Numbered from the stretch's first letter, positions 1-8,766 are shown. The stretch is DNA of 64,000 nt from Paenibacillus lutimineralis (GCF_003991425.1 NZ_CP034346.1:4191501-4255500); one strand, 5' to 3'. The notes: generated by a model not told the origin, from the letters alone. Translations and numbers: made by a program.

Positions 1-1
1 A

Positions 2-352
2 TCAGCAACTGAATTTGTATGTAATTTTATCGGTGAAGCAAATCCATTGACCAGTGAAGATTTGCGTAAGCTGGATATCGACCCAACGAATTTCCAGGCG
101 GACAATCGCTTTTATCTTCGCCCTGAAAAAGTTGCTTTTTCTCGGACTAAGGGTGAAAGTACGCATTTAGTCGCAGAAATTGTAAGCAAAGAATTTTATG
201 GTATGTATGGGTATTATCAACTTGATGTTGATGGACTCAAACTAATTTCTTTCCAAAGGGAGTCAAAGGCTGAGCAACATCAGATTGGAGAAACAGTTTA
301 TGTAGACATAAATAAAGAAAATGTATTGAGTTATTTGGCAGGAAATGATTAG
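2..352 (+). CDS. ABC transporter ATP-binding protein, C-terminal part (PotA/FbpC type)
   Basis: The gene enters from the left edge and only about 116 codons are visible. The frame is open from base 2. It reads TEFVCNFIGEAN, which matches the segment just after the ATPase domain in PotA/FbpC-like subunits, and then a TOBE-type regulatory domain (FYLRPEKVAF). The nucleotide-binding motifs lie outside the window. The stop is followed after 12 bases by a two-domain permease with a strong AGGAGG site, so this is the energising subunit of that importer. A TTG at 47 could be mistaken for a start, but coding similarity continues upstream of it. The substrate is uncertain; polyamine, iron(III) and phosphonate/glycerophosphodiester systems all use this architecture. 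Confidence 0.85.
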   Translation, partial: SATEFVCNFIGEANPLTSEDLRKLDIDPTNFQADNRFYLRPEKVAFSRTKGESTHLVAEIVSKEFYGMYGYYQLDVDGLKLISFQRESKAEQHQIGETVYVDINKENVLSYLAGND

Positions 353-364
353 GAGGCTTATAAG

Positions 365-2122
365 ATGGAATCTAAACTAACGAAGAGTCCCATGAGGCTT
401 CCAAAAAAATTCAACATTGGATTAATTGGTTTCCTAGTTATTCTAGGGTGGTTTATTATTGCTTTTATGATTATTCCAAACTTGGAAATATTAAAAACAG
501 TTTTCTTCTCCGATAGCGGATTTTCAAGCGAAACAATAGGTAAGATTTTTAACTCAGACCGCGCAATGAGAGGGATCAAGAATTCTTTCTTGCTGGCGTT
601 TACCTTGACAATTACAACTTCAGTTGTCGGTATTTTAGAAGTGCTATTTTTGGACTACTTTAAAATCAAGGGTAAATGGTTTTTGACATTATGCTATATG
701 ATTCCATTGATCTTTGGTGGAATCATGTTGGCCAACGGGTACCTTTTCACCTATGGATCTCGTGGCTTTGTCACTAAATTTCTGGTAGAACTATTTCCCA
801 ATCTGCCTGTCGATTGGTTTAGTGGATATGGGGCAGTACTTTTCTTGATGACCTTTGCTTGCACAACGAATTACATGATATTTTTCCGTAATTCGTTCAA
901 GAGTATCGATTATCAGACGATTGAAGCGGCCAAAGGATTAGGAGCATCCAACTTCACAGTGTTAATAAAAGTGGTTTTACCAGCACTAAAACCTATCTTA
1001 TTAACATGTATCATTTTGTTGTTTCAAACGGGATTAATGGCGATGTCTGCACCACTAATGGTTGGTGGCCAAGAGTTTGAGACGATTAGTCCTCTCATTC
1101 TGACATTTACCGAAAGACCAACCTCCCGAGCATTGGCGGCTGTTCTTTCCTTATTCTTGGGACTGTTCCAGTTGGTGTTGCTTTTCGTGATTCAACGAAA
1201 CGAAAAGAAAGGGAACTATCTTTCCGTTTCTAAGGTGAAAACACGGATCCAACCGATGAAGATTAATAGCAAAATTTGGAATGCCTTTGCTCATGTCTTG
1301 GCATATGTATTTGCTTTGATCAACCTGCTTCCGTTGGTAGTAGTTGCTCTGTTCTCTTTCACCAATTTCCAGACGATCTCGACGAGAAACTTGACTTTAA
1401 GTAGTTTTAGTCTGCAAAACTACGTCCAAATATTGACTGATAGTTCTGCGTATCGTCCTTTCGTAACGAGTGTAGTTTACTCTGCAATCGCTGCAATCGT
1501 CGCAGTAGTACTAATGACGATCGCTGCTCGTATTGTCTTTAAGTATCGGAATAGATCTACAGAACTACTTGAGCTTCTACTTCACATCCCTTGGGTATTG
1601 CCAGGGTTAATGTTTGCCCTGGGGTTAGTTTTATCATACTCCAAACCAAAATGGATTATATTTAATCAACCACTCACAGGTACATTAGTTATCATGCTGG
1701 TTGCGTATATCGTAGTGATGTTGCCTAATACATTTAGATTTTTGAAAGCATCCTATTTTTCTGTTGACCAGAACTTAGAAGATGCTGCGAAGAATTTGGG
1801 GGCAAAACCTATTTACTCGTTTGTGAAGATTGTTTTGCCAATTATTTTACCGACGGTTCTTGCAATGCTCGCTATCAATTTTAATGGGAAACTAGGCGAT
1901 TATGATCTATCAGTCTTCTTGTATAATCCTGCGGCAAAACCGGTCGGAGTTGTCATTCGGAGTAATTCCAATCCTGAAGCAGGCATCGAGGGAATTGCAG
2001 TTAACTTTGTATATTCCGTATTACTTATGATCATCAACGCGTTAGTATTCTTCTTCGTGTATGCGGATGGGAAAGAGAGAATCGCAAGTTTATTTAAAAG
2101 AAAGAAGGAAATTAAACAATGA
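365..2122 (+). CDS. ABC transporter permease with two fused permease domains
   Basis: This 585-residue integral membrane protein has roughly twelve hydrophobic segments in two halves. Each half carries the EAA loop that contacts the ATPase: EAAKGLGASNFTVLIKVVLP near residue 195 and EDAAKNLGAKPIYSFVKIVLP near residue 475. Fused double permeases are typical of FbpB/AfuB-like and 2-aminoethylphosphonate-like importers. The start has AGGAGG eight bases upstream. The 3' end overlaps the next gene in an ATGA arrangement, so the permease and a glycerophosphodiester phosphodiesterase are translationally coupled. From that I infer a substrate such as a glycerophosphodiester or another organophosphate. 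The solute-binding protein is not in the window. Confidence 0.88.
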   Translation: MESKLTKSPMRLPKKFNIGLIGFLVILGWFIIAFMIIPNLEILKTVFFSDSGFSSETIGKIFNSDRAMRGIKNSFLLAFTLTITTSVVGILEVLFLDYFKIKGKWFLTLCYMIPLIFGGIMLANGYLFTYGSRGFVTKFLVELFPNLPVDWFSGYGAVLFLMTFACTTNYMIFFRNSFKSIDYQTIEAAKGLGASNFTVLIKVVLPALKPILLTCIILLFQTGLMAMSAPLMVGGQEFETISPLILTFTERPTSRALAAVLSLFLGLFQLVLLFVIQRNEKKGNYLSVSKVKTRIQPMKINSKIWNAFAHVLAYVFALINLLPLVVVALFSFTNFQTISTRNLTLSSFSLQNYVQILTDSSAYRPFVTSVVYSAIAAIVAVVLMTIAARIVFKYRNRSTELLELLLHIPWVLPGLMFALGLVLSYSKPKWIIFNQPLTGTLVIMLVAYIVVMLPNTFRFLKASYFSVDQNLEDAAKNLGAKPIYSFVKIVLPIILPTVLAMLAINFNGKLGDYDLSVFLYNPAAKPVGVVIRSNSNPEAGIEGIAVNFVYSVLLMIINALVFFFVYADGKERIASLFKRKKEIKQ

Positions 2123-2961
2123 ATCAATTAAAGTCGAAATTTTTGGAACTACTCAAGAGTAAAGATTTCTTGATTTTGCTGCACCGTGGTGCGCACGGAG
2201 GAAATATTGTAGAAAATACAGCAAACGCAGTGAATATTGCATTGCGAGAAGGTGCAGATATCGTAGAGATTGATATTTCAATGTCCACCGACGGGGATTT
2301 CTTTGTGTTCCATGATGGTGGTGAGAGACGATTATTGGACGACAGTCGTAATATCAATACTCTGAGTACAACGGAAATCGAGGAGAAATATTACTATAAC
2401 GAGCTCGGTCACGTTCTGCACAAAAAAGTTGAACGATTTTCTAAACTTCTTGAAAATATCCCACAGGATGTATTTCTAAATATTGATAGATCCTGGGGCC
2501 ATTGGGAAACATTTATTCCCTATCTGGATCAGTTTGTAGACCGTCATCCGTATTTTATGTTGAAATCTCCAGTGAAGAAAGAATTATTAGATATTCTCGA
2601 CAAACATCCTATTAAGTATATGTACTTCCCAATAATTTATAATACAGACGAATTGGATTTGTTAGAAACCTATGAAAACATTAATCTCGTAGGATTTGAA
2701 GTCATTGAGAAGGATGAATCTTTCGAATTCATTATTTCGCAAAGATTTGATAAATACAAGCAATCTGACTATATGTTTTTAGCTAATGCCATCAATCTTG
2801 ACGATGATACATTGTTGTTTGGACTGTTGACTGATGAGGTAGCAATAACAAGAGATCCTGATGAAGCATGGGGAGAAATGCTTAAGATGGGTATCAATAC
2901 AATACAGACTGATTGGGTCGATTTATTGTTGAGATACAGAGATACTCGTGATAAAAAGTGA
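2119..2961 (+). CDS. Glycerophosphodiester phosphodiesterase family protein
   Basis: The 280-residue protein begins its domain with LLHRGAHGG and ENTANAV, then EGADIVEIDISMSTDG and FVFHDGG. These are the His-Arg, Glu-Asn, Glu-x-Asp and His-Asp metal and catalytic motifs of the GDPD TIM barrel. It would hydrolyse glycerophosphodiesters to glycerol 3-phosphate and an alcohol. There is no signal peptide, so it probably acts in the cytoplasm on imported substrate. The start codon overlaps the permease stop. The C-terminal half is divergent from the well-known GlpQ/UgpQ enzymes, so exact substrate preference cannot be read. A hairpin with a T run follows immediately. Confidence 0.85.
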   Translation: MNQLKSKFLELLKSKDFLILLHRGAHGGNIVENTANAVNIALREGADIVEIDISMSTDGDFFVFHDGGERRLLDDSRNINTLSTTEIEEKYYYNELGHVLHKKVERFSKLLENIPQDVFLNIDRSWGHWETFIPYLDQFVDRHPYFMLKSPVKKELLDILDKHPIKYMYFPIIYNTDELDLLETYENINLVGFEVIEKDESFEFIISQRFDKYKQSDYMFLANAINLDDDTLLFGLLTDEVAITRDPDEAWGEMLKMGINTIQTDWVDLLLRYRDTRDKK

Positions 2962-2984
2962 TGGCTTATAGTGTCACTTTTTTA
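2953..2984 (+). terminator. Rho-independent terminator after the ABC/GDPD operon
   Basis: AAAAAGTGA pairs with TCACTTTTT across a 12-base loop and runs into a T-rich tract. The stem overlaps the last codons of the phosphodiesterase gene. Confidence 0.6.
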
Positions 2985-2990
2985 ATTAAT

Positions 2991-3116
2991 CATGCCTTGA
3001 TGTTCCGCTGCATTCAGCTGTACCGCGGGCACGACAATCGCAAGTGGATTTGCTCCGGGGATAGTTCTGCGGTGACGACCGGTGAACCATCATCGGTAGT
3101 AAGGGCCTTAACCCCC
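2991..3116 (-). pseudogene. Decayed coding fragment, unidentified
   Basis: Read on the minus strand this stretch gives a protein-like sequence in two frames joined by a shift: VKALTTDDGSPVVTAELSP, then IPGANPLAIVVPAVQLNAA ending about base 2991. Neither frame has a start or a sensible stop. I read it as the relic of a larger gene, family unknown. The rest of the 2962-3326 gap holds a terminator, a TATAAT-like hexamer at 3171-3176 and the structured leader of the next gene. Confidence 0.35.
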
Positions 3117-3220
3117 TCCACTGATTTTTGAGAACTTTAGTAAATATAAAGTGTTATTTGGGAAATCCGCTATAATTCAAAAAAATTTTTTTAATCCAGA
3201 TTTTGGCTGAAATAAAAATC

Positions 3221-3300
3221 CCTCTACGAAGATAGAAGGAAGACGAGTTTAATGGAACAAGGAAACCCTTGTTCCATCAAACTCGGCGAATGTCAAGAGG
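3221..3300 (+). promoter_or_regulatory. Structured 5' leader upstream of mgtC-like gene
   Basis: A 19-bp hairpin (3244-3262 with 3267-3285, one A/G difference between arms) sits inside an outer CCTCT/AGAGG pairing (3221-3225 with 3296-3300). No T run follows, so it is not a simple terminator. It lies about 27 bases before the start of a magnesium-homeostasis type gene. I do not recognise an M-box or another known riboswitch consensus in it. It could be an RNA regulatory element or a read-through terminator-like structure. Confidence 0.4.
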
Positions 3301-3326
3301 CTATTTAATTTGAGAGAGGAGATATT

Positions 3327-4035
3327 ATGATAACTCTGTCATTCGTTGAAATATTTTTCAGATTATTACTATCGATTGTTATCGGAGGGGTCATTGGATA
3401 TGAACGTGAGCAAAAAAAATCGTCCTGCAGGAATGCGGACACATATGCTAGTTTGTATCGGTGCTGCCATAATCGCATTGATCCAACAATCAATTGCGGA
3501 AGAAGCTTTTGCCATTGTTAAGGCATATCCGGACTTTAGTAATATCGTTAAGTATGATCAAGCGAGATTAATTGCTCAAGTCGTTAGCGGGATTGGTTTT
3601 CTAGGCGCTGGAACCATTATTATTACTCGTCAAAGAGTTTTAGGCCTGACAACTGCTGCATCTTTGTGGGCAAGTGCTGCAGTAGGTATAGGTGTTGGTA
3701 TGGGATATTATAAGGTTGCAGTCCTAGGTTTTGCCGCAATAATGTTTTCACTTTCTATTGTTAAGAAGATAATCAAAGTACCGAAAATCAATAATCTTGA
3801 AATTCAGTACGTTCATAGAAAGGAAACAAAGGAATATATCAATAATTATTTTGAAAAACACAATATTGAAATCGAAGATGTGACCTTTGAAGTACAAATC
3901 CGTGGCGGGGAAAAATACTATAAGAATACTTTTACCATCGATTTGCCAAGACTTTTATCCTATGCAGATGTAATTGAGGAGCTTTCAATGTATTCAAATA
4001 TCAGAGAGATTCGCTTGGTTTCAGTAACCGACTGA
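3327..4035 (+). pseudogene. MgtC/SapB family membrane protein, frameshifted
   Basis: The N-terminal frame from 3327 reads FRLLLSIVIGGVIGYEREQK and has a good GAGAGGAG site. The rest of the family sequence (NRPAGMRTHMLVCIGAAIIA, then GIGFLGAGTI) continues in the +1 frame to 4035. The switch occurs in an 8-A run at 3412-3419, where 7 A's would keep one frame. The joined product would be about 235 residues, with an MgtC domain of several membrane helices and a C-terminal ACT-like cytoplasmic domain. MgtC proteins are linked to low-magnesium growth and membrane potential. The gene may be broken, slippage-expressed or affected by a sequencing error. Confidence 0.75.
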
Positions 4036-4073
4036 AGATAAGGATAAAAAATCGAAGAGAATTTATTTTTTAG

Positions 4074-4379
4074 TGTTACTCGTTCCTTTATTTTAAGAAA
4101 CACTGGAAAGGTTTATTATTTATTGGCTTCATTGGAGTTTTTGGTTACAACGCTCTCTTTTTTACGGCATTAAAATATACTTCGGTAACAAACGGTGCAT
4201 TAATCATAGCTGCTATGCCTATATTCACTATCGGCTATGTCATCCCTATTGTAGCTACATTACTTGCAGTTTTTGCATATGGTAGTTCAATTACTTTGAC
4301 TCAAATCGTGGGGATGGTAATGGTGCTGATAGGTGTTTAAATTCAACTTCTAAAACCAGTGATCGCAAATCATCGGTGA
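4074..4379 (+). pseudogene. EamA/DMT family transporter remnant
   Basis: One open frame without a start reads FIGVFGYNALFFTALKYTSV and NGALIIAAMPIFT, typical of an EamA transporter. It then jumps in frame to the C-terminal helix region (LTQIVGMVMVLIGV). A TAA at 4338 stands where Tyr is usual, and the family tail (IQLLKPV) continues after it to a TGA at 4377. The gene has therefore lost its 5' end and an internal block and has gained a nonsense codon. Confidence 0.7.
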
Positions 4380-4460
4380 ACTAATTCAGCATATACAAAA
4401 AGAAGTAATGAATAGAGGAATAAAGTATCTTTGGTATTTTCATATAAATAAATTAATTGA

Positions 4461-4577
4461 AGAGATATATCAAAAGTAGGACATGCAACGGGACACACTC
4501 CATCTTTGACAGTCATTGAACTGGAATTTGACGAGACACTACGACAGTGCCTGGACAAAGAAGAGCCCCTCCACTGA
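4461..4577 (+). pseudogene. Short coding relic, unidentified
   Basis: The frame 4461-4577 reads RDISKVGHATGHTPSLTVIE, then LEFDETLRQCLDKEEPLH and a stop. Composition is protein-like, but there is no start or ribosome site. Its last codons fall inside the long hairpin at 4547-4609. Family unknown. Confidence 0.3.
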
Positions 4578-4609
4578 TAGGTGGACGGGCCTTTACTTTG
4601 TCCAGGCAC
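4547..4609. repeat. Long hairpin (63 nt)
   Basis: GTGCCTGGACAAAG (4547-4560) pairs exactly with CTTTGTCCAGGCAC (4596-4609). The interior has a second, imperfect pairing (CCCCTCCAC with GGTGGACGGG). No T run follows. Between here and 4762 I see no further gene-like structure. Confidence 0.6.
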
Positions 4610-4761
4610 AAGTACATCCACCCTTCTCCATCGTGATCTAGGGGCAGCTTTCCGGCTATTAAGCTATTAAGATGTATGTTCTCGACGTTTCAAAGGCTTG
4701 AGAAAGGATGGCAGCATCTTCAATTTATCAGTGTCGTGCCCCTAAAAAATCTTTAACTACC

Positions 4762-4966
4762 TCATTTCGCTTTTAGAAACCTTTCGTTCTGAATGATCAC
4801 CTGAACATCAAAGTCGACCCTCATCCGCGGATAAATATTTCACGCCAATTTTGTCGGACAAGGCTCCGCTGAGTGGTTCTTTCTCTTCTACACCATGAAT
4901 ACGAAGCACAAAGTCGAGCAAATAACTATCGCTAGGGATCAGGTTGAGACCACATGAAGGTTGTTG
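4762..4966 (-). pseudogene. Decayed coding fragment on minus strand
   Basis: Minus-strand translation gives CGLNLIPSDSYLLDFVLRIH, then GVEEKEPLSGALSDKIGVKY and LSADE. After a one-base shift it gives VDFDVQVIIQNERFLKAK and a TGA at 4764-4762. A TAA closes the frame upstream at 4969. This is the tail of a lost gene; I do not recognise the family. Confidence 0.4.
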
Positions 4967-5007
4967 TTATATTTCTGAAAGCGATAGAATCACTGATTGG
5001 CGCCTAA

Positions 5008-5571
5008 CTAAAGGGCTTTTTTCAAAGAGCGGATGACCTTGCACGGATTGCCGACAGCCAAACTATCTGGCGGAATATCCTTCGTAACGACACTGCCAGC
5101 CCCAATCACACTATTTGCTCCGATCGTCACGCCTGGCAGGACTATAGCGCCTGCACAAATCCATACATTATCACCGATATTGACTGGATGTGTGTATTCC
5201 AATCCCGCTAACCGTTGCTCTACATCCATAGCATGTTCTTCCGTTATAAGGCAGACGTTGGGTGCAATAAATACGTTGTTACCAATTGTAATTTTCCCGC
5301 TGTCCATGAGCTTGCAGTTAACATTGAGAAAAAAATTATCTCCTACCGTGGTATTATACCCATAAGTACAGAAAAGCGGCTGCTCTACAACGCAATTATC
5401 TCCGGCCTTTCCCAGCAGCCCGCGAATGGCGATCTGTCGTGCTTCGCGGTCCAGCGGGTGTATATTGTTATATTCGTATAACTTTTTCACGGTATCAGCA
5501 CGGTCTGCGACAAGCTCAGGATCACCAGGTTGGTATAACATACCAGCATGCGATTTTTCTTTTTCGTTCAT
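5008..5571 (-). CDS. Sugar O-acetyltransferase (maltose/galactoside acetyltransferase family)
   Basis: This 187-residue left-handed beta-helix enzyme has an N-terminal Mac-type region (GMLYQPGDPELVADRADTVK), then hexapeptide repeats (IGNNVFIAPNVCLI, IGDNVWICAGAIVLPGVTIG, IGAGSVVTKDIPPDSL). The His in ITEEHAMD is the probable catalytic base. It would move acetyl from acetyl-CoA to a sugar hydroxyl in the cytoplasm. An in-frame ATG at 5592 is weaker. I chose the ATG at 5571 because AGGAG lies eight bases before it. Length and motif order are normal for the family. It stands alone between decayed sequence and an HxlR gene. Confidence 0.88.
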   Translation of the reverse strand: MNEKEKSHAGMLYQPGDPELVADRADTVKKLYEYNNIHPLDREARQIAIRGLLGKAGDNCVVEQPLFCTYGYNTTVGDNFFLNVNCKLMDSGKITIGNNVFIAPNVCLITEEHAMDVEQRLAGLEYTHPVNIGDNVWICAGAIVLPGVTIGANSVIGAGSVVTKDIPPDSLAVGNPCKVIRSLKKAL

Positions 5572-5740
5572 AACATCAACTCCTATATTCATAACAGCAA
5601 CGGCATTGTAATATAAGGGATGGTAAGATTCAACTATAAAATTGCGACATTGGCATCATCGAGATCATGGGACAGAGATGGCCGGAAATTGATTCAACCT
5701 ATTTACTATTAATGGGACACTTACCTATGTTTTCACATCA

Positions 5741-6097
5741 CTATACCTCTTTGCTAGATGGAATCTTCTTTGCTTGCATCTTTTGATAATCACGCCCCCA
5801 ATCATACATCGCAAGAATAATATCCTTCATTGAATGCCCCATATCAGTTAGCTGATACTCTACTTTAGGTGGAACTACAGGATATATCGTTCTAGAGACT
5901 AAACCGTCCTTTTCTAACTCACGAAGCTGAAGGGTTAATGCTCGATGTGTGACTCCTGATAAGCGTGATTGCAATTCATTAAACCGAAGTTTCCCATCTA
6001 ATAAATAATATAGAATGACAGGTTTCCATTTCCCACTAATTAATTTAACCGTAACTGTTACTGAACAGGTAAGACCTTCACATTCATCAACCTTCAT
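5741..6097 (-). CDS. HxlR-family transcriptional regulator
   Basis: This 118-residue winged-helix protein has the HxlR signature: a Cys near the N-terminus (EGLTCSVTVTV), ISGKWKPVILYYLLDGKLRFNELQ in two pieces, RALTLQLRELEKDGLVSRT and PPKVEYQLTDMG. Members often sense electrophiles or redox stress through the N-terminal Cys (YodB, HypR). It is divergent from a nitroreductase-like gene. A 12-bp palindrome at 6113-6124 lies just upstream, so control of itself and the neighbour is likely. Confidence 0.9.
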   Translation of the reverse strand: MKVDECEGLTCSVTVTVKLISGKWKPVILYYLLDGKLRFNELQSRLSGVTHRALTLQLRELEKDGLVSRTIYPVVPPKVEYQLTDMGHSMKDIILAMYDWGRDYQKMQAKKIPSSKEV

Positions 6098-6112
6098 AAT
6101 TACACCTCTAAT

Positions 6113-6124
6113 AAAGTATACTTT
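6113..6124. promoter_or_regulatory. Probable HxlR operator
   Basis: AAAGTATACTTT is a perfect 12-bp palindrome in the divergent region, 16 bases before the HxlR start. A partial second half (TATACTAAC) follows directly. Confidence 0.5.
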
Positions 6125-6230
6125 TTATACTAACGGTAGTTTTTATATATTATATATAAAAATTTTGCGTACTTCAACCACTATAAATCATGTGTTAGTA
6201 TGATGCATATCAACTTGAGGAGGAATTAAA

Positions 6231-6892
6231 ATGAAAAAAAAAACGAACAAATTCTAGAAGCACACCGCTATCGTTATGCTACAAAAAAATTCGATAGCAC
6301 GAAAAAAGTTAGTGATGAAGATTTTAACACAATTATGGAAGCAGCAAGATTGTCCCCAAGCTCTTTTGGATTTGAACCTTGGAAGTTTTTACTTATAAAT
6401 AGTGAGAAAATCCGTGAAGAATTAAAACCATTTAGCTGGGGTGCAGTTAACTCTTTAAATGGTGCAAGTCACTTCGTAATTGGATTGATTAAGAAAAATA
6501 TTACTGTCGATAGTCCACTTGTGAAACATATTATAGAAGATGTATGGGGTAGCACTTTAGAGGAAAAGAAAAGACACCTTCACTTTTTCCAAGAATTCCA
6601 AGAAAATGATTTTAAGTTGTTAAATAATCCGCGTGCTTTATTTGATTGGTCATCAAAACAAAGTTATTTAGCTCTTGCTAATATGATGACAACTGCTGCT
6701 TTTCTTGGCATTGATAGCTGTCCAATTGAAGGCTTTAACCACGAAAAAGCAGAACAATATTTCTCAGAAATTGGTGTTCTCGACACGTCTGAATATGGTA
6801 TTTCCTTTATGGTTTCTTTTGGATACCGAGATGAGGTTCAACCTCCTAAGACAAGACAAAGCATGTCTGAGATTCTTGAAGTAATTTCATAA
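6231..6892 (+). pseudogene. NAD(P)H-dependent oxidoreductase (nitroreductase family), frameshifted near start
   Basis: The ATG at 6231 has AGGAGG upstream but runs into a TAG after eight codons. The family sequence (NEQILEAHRYRYATKKFDST, AARLSPSSFGFEPWKFLLI, PIEGFNHEKAEQYF) is in the other frame, open from the A run to 6892. The run has 10 A's at 6234-6243; 8 or 11 would restore one frame of about 220 residues. The enzyme would be an FMN-dependent NAD(P)H nitro/quinone reductase, a common target of the adjacent HxlR-type regulators. It is either inactivated, expressed by slippage on poly-A, or miscalled in sequencing. Confidence 0.8.
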
Positions 6893-6995
6893 TCAAAACC
6901 ATTTAAAATGTTCCTATTCCAATTAAAACCCTTTTAAAAACTCCCTTTCATATAAGTAAGCAGAAAAACCAAGTAATTTAATCTGGATACTACCT

Positions 6996-7157
6996 AAAAA
7001 AGGCGTTGGGCTGTCGCAGTCAACGGTGTCTGATTATCTTGCAACTCTGCAACGAGCGGGCTTGGTCGAAGTCTGGCGCATCGGTCAGTGGACCTACTAC
7101 AAGCGGAACGAAGCAACCATCCGTGCTCTTGACGAGATCATAGGGAAAAAATTGTAA
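6996..7157 (+). pseudogene. ArsR-family regulator, 5'-truncated remnant
   Basis: The frame reads GVGLSQSTVSDYLATLQRAG, then LVEVWRIGQWTYYKRNE, to a TAA at 7155. This is the recognition helix and wing of an ArsR repressor with its N-terminal half missing. It directly precedes the quinone oxidoreductase gene, whose regulator it may have been. The sequence is GC-richer than the AT-rich stretch before it, so the left end of an imported segment probably lies near 6990. Confidence 0.65.
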
Positions 7158-7205
7158 TTTTCCACCACGCTATATCGAAAATTCACTCAGAAACGAGGAT
7201 TTGCA

Positions 7206-8192
7206 ATGAAAGCGATAATACTTAAATCATTTGGCGGCCCGGAATCGTTCGAACTTTGCGACGTGCCCAAGCCTGTGCCGCACACGGGACAAGTCCTGGT
7301 CCGGGTACATGCAACCTCCATCAATCCGTTGGATTACCAGGTCCGACGTGGCGATTATCCCGATTTGGTGCAACTGCCGGCCATTACCGGACATGACGTA
7401 TCTGGCGTTGTCGAAGAAGTCGGGCCGGGTGTGACGACCTTCTCTCCAGGAGACGAAGTCTGGTACACCCCGCAAATATTTGACGGACCAGGAAGTTATG
7501 CCGAGTACCACGTTGCTGCCGAAAGCATTATCGGGAAGAAGCCTACCTCGCTGAGCCATCTTGAGGCGGCAAGCCTGAGCTTGGTTGGCGGGACGGTGTG
7601 GGAAGCACTAATTGAGCGTGCGGCGCTAAGAGTGGGGGAAAGCATTCTAGTACACGGCGGCGCGGGAGGAGTCGGTCATGTGGCGATCCAGCTCGCAAAA
7701 GCCATGGGAGCAAGGGTGTTCACGACCGTGCGCGAAGCAAACTTTGAGTTCGCACGAAGTTTGGGTGCCGATGTGGTCATCGACTACAAAAAGGAGGATT
7801 ATGTCGACGCCATCATGCGGGAAACGGGTGGCCGCGGAGTCGATGTCGTGTTCGACACCATCGGCGGCAACACATTGTCGCGCAGCCCCGACACGCTCGC
7901 ACAACTTGGCCGCGTTGTCACGATCGTGGACATTGCACAGCCACAAAACGTCATTGAGGCCTGGGGCAAGAACGCGAGTTATCACTTCGTTTTCACAAGA
8001 CAAAACCGCGGCAAGCTTGATGAGTTGAGCGCATTGATAGAGCGCGGTCAGCTGCGGCCACACGTTGGCGCCGTCTATTCGCTTGCCGACATTCCGCTCG
8101 CCCATGCCCGGCTGGAGAGTCCCAACAACGGTGTTCAAGGAAAAATCGCGATTGAAGTCGGGCCGTCGGCTCATTTTAAAGGAACGCCATGA
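7206..8192 (+). CDS. Zinc-type alcohol dehydrogenase / NADPH:quinone reductase family (MDR)
   Basis: The 328-residue protein has a GroES-like N-terminal domain ([29 protein letters not shown]) and a Rossmann domain with [19 protein letters not shown] near residue 150. [10 protein letters not shown] follows and a short C-terminal GroES-like end closes the fold. Catalytic-zinc cysteines are absent, which fits the zinc-free quinone reductase branch. It would reduce quinones or enones with NAD(P)H in the cytoplasm. It overlaps the next gene by an ATGA. Base composition is clearly more GC-rich than flanking genes, with CG-rich codons, so I infer horizontal acquisition together with the ArsR remnant and the monooxygenase. 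Confidence 0.9.
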   Translation: MKAIILKSFGGPESFELCDVPKPVPHTGQVLVRVHATSINPLDYQVRRGDYPDLVQLPAITGHDVSGVVEEVGPGVTTFSPGDEVWYTPQIFDGPGSYAEYHVAAESIIGKKPTSLSHLEAASLSLVGGTVWEALIERAALRVGESILVHGGAGGVGHVAIQLAKAMGARVFTTVREANFEFARSLGADVVIDYKKEDYVDAIMRETGGRGVDVVFDTIGGNTLSRSPDTLAQLGRVVTIVDIAQPQNVIEAWGKNASYHFVFTRQNRGKLDELSALIERGQLRPHVGAVYSLADIPLAHARLESPNNGVQGKIAIEVGPSAHFKGTP

Positions 8193-8488
8193 TTTATGAG
8201 ATCGCTCTACTCCCCGTTCACAATGAACTCATTGAAACGTTCAGACGTGCATTTGCCGAGGTCGCTCCTTTGCTCAGCCGAGCAAAGGGTTACGGCGGTC
8301 ACTTCCTCGCGCAAGGGATCGAAACACCCCAGCTATTCCATCTAATCGTGCGATGGCAATCACTCGAGGATCACACGCCGGGCTTCGAAGCGAGTGAAGA
8401 CCATCGGATGTTCATGATGGGCTTACAGGAATATTTTTCGGAAGAACCGAGGGTCTATCATATTGAAGGGGCAGCTTTTGAACTCTAA
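8189..8488 (+). CDS. ABM-domain (antibiotic biosynthesis monooxygenase-like) protein
   Basis: This 99-residue protein has the dimeric ferredoxin-like ABM fold pattern: a first beta strand (YEIALLPV), an acidic helix, [20 protein letters not shown] and [13 protein letters not shown]. Family members include quinol monooxygenases such as YgiN, plus proteins of unknown substrate. The start overlaps the quinone reductase stop, so the two probably act together on quinones or related aromatic compounds. GC content matches the upstream gene. Confidence 0.82.
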   Translation: MIYEIALLPVHNELIETFRRAFAEVAPLLSRAKGYGGHFLAQGIETPQLFHLIVRWQSLEDHTPGFEASEDHRMFMMGLQEYFSEEPRVYHIEGAAFEL

Positions 8489-8625
8489 GGTTTCCACCGT
8501 TCCCGACAATGGCGGGATTCTGTTCCGCTTCGGTGTCATCACCCAAGTCACCACGTGCCATCCGACAAGGGATTACAACTAAATCAGTACATGAGCGGAC
8601 GTGGTCATTTTGGAACTACGTCATC

Positions 8626-8715
8626 CGCACCACGCGCAGCACCCGGCTGACAAGAACGGGCAAGCTGTTCCTGGGGTACTGCCAACAATATGCGGATTTT
8701 GTACGCGAAGCTCTG
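8626..8715 (+). pseudogene. LysR-family regulator fragment
   Basis: Thirty codons read RTTRSTRLTRTGKLFLGYCQ and QYADFVREAL. This is the conserved end of a LysR DNA-binding domain plus the start of its linker helix. The preceding helix-turn-helix and the whole effector domain are missing. An open frame runs from 8509 to 8778, but sequence on both sides of the fragment is unrelated. It is the right-hand relic of the GC-rich insert. Confidence 0.5.
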
Positions 8716-8725
8716 ATTGACAGAA

Positions 8726-8766
8726 AAAATGCCGGTATCCTGTATGCTAAGGATTACCGGCATTTC
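8726..8766. terminator. Hairpin with T/A-rich flanks
   Basis: AAATGCCGGTATCC pairs with GGATTACCGGCATTT, with one bulged base and an A-rich 5' side. It could terminate transcription in either direction at the end of the imported cassette. Confidence 0.5.

Noticed and set aside
4370..4621. 83-codon minus-strand ORF
   Set aside because: It is Ser-rich, lacks a ribosome site, covers the long hairpin and opposes protein-like relics on the other strand; a shadow frame.
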